A stretch of 20,619 nucleotides of DNA from NCBI GenBank assembly GCA_910587875.1, contig CAJUOD010000049.1, positions 1 to 20,619 of the forward strand, in the 5' to 3' direction. Positions 13,654 to 19,355 of this stretch are shown here, one piece after another; the stretch's first letter is position 1, and every line of letters starts with the position of its first letter. This stretch comes from an uncultured Oscillibacter sp. (GTDB taxonomy: Bacteria > Bacillota > Clostridia > Oscillospirales > Oscillospiraceae). A program made the translations under genes and the position numbers. The notes beneath the pieces were generated by a model, which saw only the letters and a program-made list of their open reading frames with translations, was not told the DNA's origin and did no database searches.

Positions 13654-14295
13654 ATGCGCATCATCATAGCCGGACTGCTGTCTTTGCTGTTTCTGACGGG
13701 CTGCGCCGCGCCCTCCGGGGCGGCCTCGTCTCCCGCCGAGCCCGCCGCCGCGCGGTCCATGCCCGCGCCGGAGGCGCGGGTGGAGAACATGAGCTCCTCC
13801 ATGGTGGAGTCCTCCGCCCGGCCCATGCCGGAGGAGGAGGTCCTGGCGGCCTACGAGCGGGCCCAGCGGATTTACGGCTGGTTTGACCTGGCCCCCCTGC
13901 CCACCTCCGGGGAACCCGTGACGGTGAACGGCACGGCCTATTACCGGGTGGACATGGAGGGCATGGCGGAGCTGGAGGATCTGCGGACCTATCTGCGGGG
14001 CGTCTTTTCCCAGGAGCTGGCGGACCGGCTTCTGGACGGGCGGACCGCCCGGATCCAGTACCGGGATGTGAACGGCGTCCTCTTCGTCGCCGGGGAGGGC
14101 CGGGAGGCGGACCCCGGAAAGGGCCAGGCCCGGGTGGAGCTGGAGCAGGAGGAGGAGACCCTCTGCTTCGTCAATGTCACCGTGGACCTGCTGGGCGAGG
14201 ACCGGGAGACCGTGATCGGCCTGGAGAGCTGGTCCTTCCCCTATGCCTTCGTGGAGGACCGCTGGGTCTTCACGGATTTCCGGCTGGTTTATTGA
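13654..14295 (+). CDS. Putative lipoprotein, possibly IseA-like (DL-endopeptidase inhibitor family)
   Basis: A 213-aa exported lipoprotein. The signal peptide MRIIIAGLLSLLFLTGC carries the lipobox LTGC with Cys17, followed by a low-complexity Ala/Ser/Pro linker (about 18-60). The remaining domain (about 62-213) reads YERAQRIYGWFDLAPLP, YYRVDMEGMAELEDLRTYLR, GVFSQELADRLLDG, YRDVNGVLFVAGEGRE and ends WVFTDFRLVY. This pattern resembles IseA/YoeB-type inhibitors of NlpC/P60 endopeptidases, but that call is from memory of the family and not certain. ATG 13654 follows AAAGGGGGAGG closely; the frame is open from 13600 but the upstream part lacks a ribosome-binding site. It is monocistronic with its own terminator. 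Confidence 0.75.
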   Translation: MRIIIAGLLSLLFLTGCAAPSGAASSPAEPAAARSMPAPEARVENMSSSMVESSARPMPEEEVLAAYERAQRIYGWFDLAPLPTSGEPVTVNGTAYYRVDMEGMAELEDLRTYLRGVFSQELADRLLDGRTARIQYRDVNGVLFVAGEGREADPGKGQARVELEQEEETLCFVNVTVDLLGEDRETVIGLESWSFPYAFVEDRWVFTDFRLVY

Positions 14296-14310
14296 ACATG
14301 ATCGAGAGAA

Positions 14311-14341
14311 CCCCCGGGCCCAGGCGGCCCGGGGGCGTTTT
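14311..14341 (+). terminator. Terminator of the lipoprotein gene
   Basis: CCCCCGGGCC / GGCCCGGGGG, a 10-bp perfect stem with a 5-nt loop (14311-14335), followed by CGTTTT, 15 bp after the stop codon. Confidence 0.85.
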
Positions 14342-14345
14342 CGCA

Positions 14346-14617
14346 AAGAGGTGCGCGCCGCCGGGAGGCCGCCCCCTGGGCGGAACGCAAAAAATCACGC
14401 AAAAATATCGGATTTTGCGTAAACTTATGAAATTTTTGGGAATGCCGCCGGAGGGGCCTGACGAGATTGTGATAGAAATGTCAAAATTTGCGCTATCAAA
14501 TAGGCAAATTTACGAAAATTTTCCCGGTTCGTAAAGCAATATGCCCATATTTACCGGGTTACTTTTGTCTAATTGTAAGAAATACAACGTTTGCGTAAGA
14601 AAAAGTGAATTGGTCTC
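14346..14617 (+). promoter_or_regulatory. AT-rich, hairpin-rich region upstream of the hppA promoter
   Basis: About 270 bp without a gene, from about 14385 much more AT-rich than its surroundings. It holds ACGCAAAA / TTTTGCGT (14397-14420), a stem AAATTTGC-CTAT / ATAG-GCAAATTT with one bulged base and a 3-nt loop (14484-14511), TTTACGAA / TTCGTAAA (14509-14535) and CCCGGT / ACCGGG (14523-14558). TTTGCGTAA occurs twice (14414-14422 and 14590-14598), and CGTAA recurs in further copies on both strands. This looks like an array of regulator sites or an upstream promoter element rather than a transcribed leader, since the hppA promoter lies downstream of it. A 35-codon frame at 14427 has no ribosome-binding site. 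Confidence 0.5.
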
Positions 14618-14645
14618 TTGAAAAAATGTTCTGATATGTTACAAT
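14618..14645 (+). promoter_or_regulatory. Sigma-A promoter of hppA
   Basis: TTGAAA (14618-14623), a 16-bp spacer and TACAAT (14640-14645), 5/6 matches in each box, with a TGT extended -10. The predicted start near 14652 gives a leader of about 42 nt. Confidence 0.75.
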
Positions 14646-14693
14646 AAGGCTACCCGTTCAAGGGCTGCAAAACCAAAAGGAGGAGAGAAATCT

Positions 14694-16814
14694 ATGGAAA
14701 ACTTGTTTTGGATCGGTTTCATAGGCGCGCTGGTCGCCGGACTTTTTGCCGTTATGCAGGCAAAAAAAGTGCTGTCTTACTCAGAAGGCAGCGAAAAAAT
14801 GCGTAAAATCGCGGCAAACATCCGCGCCGGCGCAAACGCTTACTTAAAGCAGCAGTACACCACCGTGTTTAAGGTCTTCGTCGTGGTCTTTATCGTCCTG
14901 CTGGTCATTGCCTTCGCCTCCGGCGGGAAGATGCTCTCCAAGTTCACGCCCTTCGCCTTTGTCACCGGCGGCATCTTCTCCATGCTGGCCGGCTTCATCG
15001 GCATGAAGATCGCCACCAACTCCAACGCCCGGACCGCTCAGGCCGCCTCCGAGAGCCTGAACAAGGGCCTCCGCGTGGCCTTCTCCTCCGGCTCCGTCAT
15101 GGGCTTCACCGTGGTGGGCCTGGGCATGCTGGACATCACCATGTGGTTCTTCCTGCTCCGCTACGCCTTCGGCGTCAACGATCCCATCGCCCTGGGCAAC
15201 ATCATGGTCATGAATGGCATGGGAGCCTCCTTCATGGCGCTGTTCGCCCGTGTGGGCGGCGGCATCTACACCAAGGCCGCCGACGTGGGCGCGGACCTGG
15301 TGGGCAAGGTCGAAGCGGGTATCCCGGAGGACGACCCCCGGAACCCCGCCACCATCGCGGACAACGTGGGAGACAACGTGGGCGACGTGGCCGGCATGGG
15401 CGCGGACCTGTACGAGTCCTATGTGGGCTCCATCCTGGCCACCTTTGCCCTGGGCGCCGTGGGCGGCTACGGCTGGAACGGCATGCTGCTCCCCGTGGCC
15501 CTGGCGGTCTGCGGCATCATCTGCTCCATCTTCGGCTCCTTCCTGGTGAAGACCAAGGAGGACGCCACCCAGGAGTCCCTGCTGAAGAGCCTGCGCACCG
15601 GCACCTATACCGCCGCCGTGCTGGCGGCCGTGCTGGCGGCTCCCCTGACCTACTGGATTCTGGGCAGCTGGGGCGTGTATGTCGCCATCCTCTGCGGACT
15701 GATTGGCGGCTGCGCCATCGGCTACTTCACCGAGTACTACACCTCCGATACCTATAAGCCCACCCAGGAGCTGGCGGCGGCCTCCGAGACCGGCTCCGCC
15801 ACCATCATCATCGGCGGCATCTCCCTGGGCCTGAAATCCACCATGACCTCCATCCTCATCGTGGCCGTGGCCGTGCTGGTGAGCTACTTCGCCGCCGGCG
15901 GCACCGTCCAGATCGTGGACGGCGCGGGACACTTCACCGCGGCCTTCAACCAGGGCCTGTACGGCATCGGCATCGCGGGCGTGGGCATGCTGTCCACCCT
16001 GGGCATCACCCTGGCGACGGACGCCTATGGCCCCGTGGCCGACAACGCGGGCGGCATTGCCGAGATGAGCGGCCTGCCTGAGACCGTCCGCCAGCGGACC
16101 GACGCCCTGGACTCCCTGGGCAACACCACCGCCGCCACGGGCAAGGGCTTCGCCATCGGCTCCGCCTCCCTGACCGCCCTGGCCCTGCTGGTCAGCTACG
16201 TCAATATTGTCCAGGACAACACGGACGAGGTCCTGAACTTCACCCTTACCAGCCCCACCGTTCTGGTCGGCCTCTTCATCGGCGCCATGCTGACCTTCGT
16301 CTTCACCGCCGAGACCATGAACGCCGTGCAGAAGGCGGCCCAGTCCATCGTGGTGGAGGTCCGCCGCCAGTTCAAGGAGATCCCCGGCATCATGGAGTAC
16401 AAGGCCGAGCCGGACTACGCCTCCTGCGTGGGTCTGTGCACCAAGGGCGCCCTCCACGAGATGGTGGTCCCCGCCGTGCTGGCCATCGTGGTGCCCATCC
16501 TCACCGGCCTGATCCTCGGGCCCACCGGCGTTGTGGGATTGCTGGGCGGCGTGTCCGTCTCCGGCTTCGCCATGGCCGTGTTTATGTCCAACGCCGGCGG
16601 CGCCTGGGACAACGCGAAAAAATACATTGAGACCGGACACCACGGCGGCAAGGGCTCCGACCAGCACAAGGCGGCGGTCGTGGGCGACACCGTGGGCGAC
16701 CCCTTCAAGGATACCTCCGGCCCGTCCCTGAACATCCTCATCAAGCTCTGCTCCACCGTGTCTATCGTGTTCTCCGGCCTGATCCTGGCCTTCAACCTGA
16801 TGAGCATGCTGTAA
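14694..16814 (+). CDS. hppA: Membrane-bound ion-pumping pyrophosphatase, K+-dependent type
   Basis: HppA couples hydrolysis of pyrophosphate to H+ and/or Na+ export across the cytoplasmic membrane, saving energy from biosynthetic pyrophosphate. The 706-aa product has the many hydrophobic segments of the family (about 16). The substrate motif DVGADLVGKVE is at 197-207, followed by the acidic GIPEDDPRNPATIADNVGDN, and the C-terminal block includes SNAGGAWDNAKKYIE and GDTVGDPFKDTSGPSLNILI. In GNTTAATGKG (476-485) the position that is Lys in K+-independent enzymes is Ala480, so it should need K+. Whether it pumps Na+ or H+ is not decided by what I can see. ATG 14694 follows AAAAGGAGGAGAG. It is monocistronic with a strong promoter and terminator. 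Confidence 0.97.
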   Translation: MENLFWIGFIGALVAGLFAVMQAKKVLSYSEGSEKMRKIAANIRAGANAYLKQQYTTVFKVFVVVFIVLLVIAFASGGKMLSKFTPFAFVTGGIFSMLAGFIGMKIATNSNARTAQAASESLNKGLRVAFSSGSVMGFTVVGLGMLDITMWFFLLRYAFGVNDPIALGNIMVMNGMGASFMALFARVGGGIYTKAADVGADLVGKVEAGIPEDDPRNPATIADNVGDNVGDVAGMGADLYESYVGSILATFALGAVGGYGWNGMLLPVALAVCGIICSIFGSFLVKTKEDATQESLLKSLRTGTYTAAVLAAVLAAPLTYWILGSWGVYVAILCGLIGGCAIGYFTEYYTSDTYKPTQELAAASETGSATIIIGGISLGLKSTMTSILIVAVAVLVSYFAAGGTVQIVDGAGHFTAAFNQGLYGIGIAGVGMLSTLGITLATDAYGPVADNAGGIAEMSGLPETVRQRTDALDSLGNTTAATGKGFAIGSASLTALALLVSYVNIVQDNTDEVLNFTLTSPTVLVGLFIGAMLTFVFTAETMNAVQKAAQSIVVEVRRQFKEIPGIMEYKAEPDYASCVGLCTKGALHEMVVPAVLAIVVPILTGLILGPTGVVGLLGGVSVSGFAMAVFMSNAGGAWDNAKKYIETGHHGGKGSDQHKAAVVGDTVGDPFKDTSGPSLNILIKLCSTVSIVFSGLILAFNLMSML

Positions 16815-16847
16815 TGCCTTCTTTTTCTTCCTTTCCTTTCTAATAGG

Positions 16848-16889
16848 CGAGGGCCCTCCGCTTACTGCGGAGGGCCCTCGTCTTTGTTT
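16848..16889 (+). terminator. Terminator of hppA
   Basis: A perfect 14-bp stem (CGAGGGCCCTCCGC / GCGGAGGGCCCTCG, loop TTACT) followed by TCTTTGTTT. The convergent ssb-like gene ends 12 bp from the stem, and the hairpin may also slow that transcript, although its - strand side has no real T-run. Confidence 0.9.
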
Positions 16890-16892
16890 CCT

Positions 16893-17501
16893 TCACGTCT
16901 CCGGCTCCTCCGGGTCCAGCAGGCGCATCATGGACACCTCGTAGGCCGTCCGTTCCTCCGTCTCCCCGGACTCCAGGGTCTTGTGGTATGTACGGCTCTG
17001 GACCCGGCCCTCCAGGGCCAGGGGGTCCCCCACCCGGAGGCGGCTGGCCTTCACCGCCAGCTGGCCCCAGGCGATGACGGGCAGGTAGTCCGCCCGGCCG
17101 TAGCGCCGGGGGACCGCCAGCATCAGATCGCAGATGCTCCGGCCCAGGGGGGTCCGGCGGAAGATGGGGGGCTTGCACAGGGCCCCGGTGAGGGTGATTT
17201 GGTTCTGGGGCTCGTCCAGCCCCGGCTGGAGCTCCTGGGCGTAGACCGTCAGCACCAGGCGGCTGCCCACGCCGCTGCGGTTGTTGAAGGAGCGCAGCTG
17301 CCCCCGGACCCGGAGGAGCCGCCCCTCCGCCGCCTGGGCCGCCAGGGCCCCGGGCAGAAGCACCGGGAGCACGTCCACCTGGCCGCTGAGCCGGGGGACC
17401 TGGAGATAAACCCGGTAGAACTGCGCCCCGTGGTTCTCGTGGGACCACTCCGGCTCCCCCAGGGCCAGGCCCTCCAGCAGCACGTCGTTTTTCGTCGTCA
17501 T
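16893..17501 (-). CDS. Single-stranded-DNA-binding-like protein with two OB folds
   Basis: A 202-aa protein. The second half (about 98-198) follows the bacterial SSB pattern closely: NQITLTGALCKPPIFRRTPL, then GRSICDLMLAVPRRYGRADYLPVIAWGQLA, RVGDPLALEGRVQSRTYHKT, and a terminal YEVSMMRLL. The first half (about 5-92) is a degenerate copy of the same order: NDVLLEGLALGEP, FYRVYLQVPRLSGQVDVLPVLLPG, LLRVRGQLRSFNN, LVLTVYAQEL. It lacks the acidic DIPF-type tip with which canonical SSB recruits partners and ends in PEEPET instead. It is probably an accessory single-strand binder rather than the essential SSB. ATG 17501 follows GAGGTGG; the frame continues upstream through the repeat element without protein character. 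No promoter is obvious. Confidence 0.75.
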   Translation of the reverse strand: MTTKNDVLLEGLALGEPEWSHENHGAQFYRVYLQVPRLSGQVDVLPVLLPGALAAQAAEGRLLRVRGQLRSFNNRSGVGSRLVLTVYAQELQPGLDEPQNQITLTGALCKPPIFRRTPLGRSICDLMLAVPRRYGRADYLPVIAWGQLAVKASRLRVGDPLALEGRVQSRTYHKTLESGETEERTAYEVSMMRLLDPEEPET

Positions 17502-17566
17502 GTTGTCCACCTCTTCGGTTGTGATACCGCATTGTATGAGGGGGACGGGGAGAATAGAACAGGAAC

Positions 17567-17639
17567 TGTAGGAGCGGACCGATGTGTCCGCCCTGTCCGG
17601 GACAAGAGAAGGGGGCGGACACACAGGTCCGCCCCTACG
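17567..17639. repeat. 73-bp imperfect inverted-repeat element (REP/MITE-like)
   Basis: Two 27-nt arms (17567-17593 and 17613-17639) are inverted copies differing at 4 positions, around a 19-nt spacer. Each arm is itself partly palindromic (GCGGACC...TGTCCGC). The outer ends read TGTAGGAGCGG and, inverted, CGTAGGGGCGG, a form typical of short dispersed GTAGGGGC-type repeats in bacterial genomes. It encodes nothing and lies between two same-strand genes. No second copy is present in the window, so its dispersed nature is inferred. Confidence 0.7.
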
Positions 17640-17655
17640 TGGAATGGTATATCCG

Positions 17656-18777
17656 TCAGATCTTGATCAGCTCATACTTCCGGGTACCCAGCCCCAGCTT
17701 CTCCGCGTGCTCCAGGCAGGACTGCCAGTGGGTATCCGGGTGGGCCGCCTGGAAGACGTCGCCGCAGGAGCAGTCGAAGCCCTCGTCAAACAGCACGGAG
17801 CCGGGCATCGGGGGCTGGGAGACCACCGCGTCGGCACAGGCCTGGTCCAGGGCCACGGGGTCGAAGGAGGCAAACATGCCCACGTCGGCGGCGATGGGCA
17901 CGTCGTTTTCCCCGTGGCAGTCGCAGTTGGGGGAGACGTCCAGCACCAGGGAGACGTGGAAGCAGGGCCGCCCGTTCACCACGGCCTTGGTGTACTCGGC
18001 GATTTTCTTGTTCAGGATGGTGGGGGCCTCATCATAGAGGCAGTCGATGGCGTCCTTGGGGCAGACGGCCAGGCACCGGCCGCAGCCCACGCACTTGTCC
18101 GTGTCGATGGAAGCTTTCCCGTCCGCGCCGAACTGGGGCGCGCCGTGGGCGCAGATTTTGGCGCAGGCCTTGCAGCCGATGCACTTCTTTTCCTTGACAA
18201 AGGGCTTGCCGGAGTTGTGCTGCTCCATCTTGCCCGCCCGGGAGCCGCAGCCCATGCCGATGTTCTTCAGGGCTCCGCCCATGCCAGCCTGTTCGTGGCC
18301 CTTGAAGTGGGTGAGGGAGACGAAGACGTCCGCATCCATGACGGCCCGGCCGATTTTGGCCTCCTTCACGTACTCGCCGCCCTCCACGGGGACCAGGGCC
18401 TCGTCGGTGCCCTTCAGCCCGTCGGCGATAATCACCTGGCAGCCGGTGGAGTAGGGGGTGAAGCCGTTGACATAGGCGGACTCCAGGTGGTCCAGGGCGT
18501 TTTTCCGCCCGCCCACGTAGAGGGTATTGCAGTCCGTCAGGAAGGGCTTGCCCCCCTGGGACTTCACCAGGTCCGCCACGGCCCGGGCCCAGTTGGGCCG
18601 GAGGTAGGCCAGGTTCCCCGGCTCGCCGAAGTGCATTTTAATGGCGACAAATTTGTCCTCCATGTCAATCTCGCCGAACCCGGCGGTCATCATGAGCCGG
18701 GCCAGCTTCTGGGGCAGGTTCTCCCGCCAGGTAGGACAGCGGAAGTCCGCAAAATAGACCTTAGACGTTTCAGCCAT
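17656..18777 (-). CDS. DUF362 protein with two [4Fe-4S] ferredoxin motifs
   Basis: A 373-aa cytosolic protein. The N-terminal part and C-terminal part belong to DUF362 (VYFADFRCP, KMHFGEPGN, LTDCNTLYVGGRKNA, VSLTHFKGHEQAGMGGALKN, SFDPVALDQACADAV). A ferredoxin insert carries CIGCKACAKIC (C199, C202, C205, C209) and CVGCGRCLAVCP (C229, C232, C235, C239), two [4Fe-4S] binding motifs. DUF362-ferredoxin proteins are widespread in anaerobes; their reaction is not settled, and an electron-transfer or metal-related role is assumed. ATG 18777 follows AAAAGGAG by 10 nt; the frame is open to 18864 but upstream residues look non-coding. It has its own promoter with an embedded palindrome. The downstream ssb-like gene is separated by the inverted-repeat element. 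Confidence 0.9.
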   Translation of the reverse strand: MAETSKVYFADFRCPTWRENLPQKLARLMMTAGFGEIDMEDKFVAIKMHFGEPGNLAYLRPNWARAVADLVKSQGGKPFLTDCNTLYVGGRKNALDHLESAYVNGFTPYSTGCQVIIADGLKGTDEALVPVEGGEYVKEAKIGRAVMDADVFVSLTHFKGHEQAGMGGALKNIGMGCGSRAGKMEQHNSGKPFVKEKKCIGCKACAKICAHGAPQFGADGKASIDTDKCVGCGRCLAVCPKDAIDCLYDEAPTILNKKIAEYTKAVVNGRPCFHVSLVLDVSPNCDCHGENDVPIAADVGMFASFDPVALDQACADAVVSQPPMPGSVLFDEGFDCSCGDVFQAAHPDTHWQSCLEHAEKLGLGTRKYELIKI

Positions 18778-18838
18778 AGCAGTGGTTCTCCTTTTCCGTT
18801 CATTTTCCGAGGGGCGTTGTTTAGGCTGTTTGGCACAC

Positions 18839-18869
18839 AGTGTATCACATGGAGTGGGGTCCATGTCAA
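18839..18869 (-). promoter_or_regulatory. Promoter and palindromic operator of the DUF362 gene
   Basis: On the - strand TTGACA (18864-18869) and TACACT (18839-18844, with an upstream TGA) are spaced 19 bp. A 7-bp inverted repeat ACATGGA-GTGGGG-TCCATGT (18847-18866) fills the spacer and enters the -35 box, a good position for a repressor or a spacer-distorting activator. Confidence 0.5.
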
Positions 18870-18958
18870 GTCCTTTCCGCCGTTTGGGAGCGAGAATATC
18901 GGGAATTTACATGTTTTCAGCGAGCAAAAATTTTTAAGAAGAAATTTGAAAATAGGGC

Positions 18959-18987
18959 TTGCATTTCCTGGCGAAGTGTGCTAATCT
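18959..18987 (+). promoter_or_regulatory. Promoter of tRNA-Pro
   Basis: TTGCAT (18959-18964), a 17-bp spacer and TAATCT (18982-18987) preceded by TGC. An AT-rich tract (18926-18955) upstream could act as an UP element. Confidence 0.5.
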
Positions 18988-19014
18988 ATATGAGCTGACG
19001 AGAGTACAGCATAT

Positions 19015-19090
<76 letters not shown>

Positions 19091-19094
19091 TCGA

Positions 19095-19130
19095 AAAAGC
19101 CTGTAACCGCAATGGTTACAGGCTTTTGTC
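19095..19130 (+). terminator. Terminator of tRNA-Pro
   Basis: A perfect 14-bp stem AAAAGCCTGTAACC / GGTTACAGGCTTTT with loop GCAAT, starting 4 bp after the CCA end. The T-run is part of the stem and is followed by GTC. Confidence 0.9.
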
Positions 19131-19164
19131 ATACCTGATGTTCCGGCAGTTTCCCTTATTCCCT

Positions 19165-19305
19165 TTAGTCCCCGGAAACGCTTTGAATAAACTTCTCCAT
19201 CGGGTCAGCACTGGCCCGCTTCATTTCCTCCGTGACATGTCCATAAACATCCAGGGTTAAGGCGGCGGTATGGCGTCCCAAGTTGCTTTGGACTGTCTCT
19301 AAATA
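19165..19305 (-). pseudogene. C-terminal stub of a tyrosine recombinase (integrase)
   Basis: Between an in-frame TGA (19306-19308) and TAA (19165-19167) lie 46 codons that read ETVQSNLGRHTAALTLDVYG followed by HVTEEMKRASADPMEKF. This is the C-terminal end of Tn916/phage-type integrases, including the catalytic Tyr in TLDVYGHV. The conserved LRHTFAT box and the rest of the enzyme are missing: sequence upstream of about 19303 no longer matches. The stub lacks any start or ribosome-binding site. It lies 74 bp from the 3' end of tRNA-Pro, pointing toward it, the normal position of an integrase next to its attachment site. It is therefore a remnant of an integrated element. Confidence 0.85.
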
Positions 19306-19311
19306 TCAGGG

Positions 19312-19343
19312 GTATTGACCAGTCCAACAAAGCTGTTCAATAC
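19312..19343 (-). terminator. Hairpin downstream of the rdrB-like gene
   Basis: GTATTGA / TCAATAC (7 bp), continued after one mismatch by CAG / CTG, lies 12 bp beyond the rdrB-like stop. On the - strand a T-run is lacking (CCCCTGATATTT follows), so it is a weak terminator or a 3'-end stabiliser. It marks the junction with the integrase stub. Confidence 0.4.
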
Positions 19344-19355
19344 TCCTGCCCTAAT

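Noticed and set aside
14427..14534. 35-codon frame MKFLGMPPEGPDEIV... in the hppA upstream region
   Set aside because: No Shine-Dalgarno sequence before the ATG and it overlaps several inverted repeats that better explain the sequence.
14844..16667. 607-codon frame antisense to hppA
   Set aside because: Same GC-bias artefact; hppA on the + strand has all family motifs, and the antisense product is His/Gly/Ala/Gln-rich with no domain.
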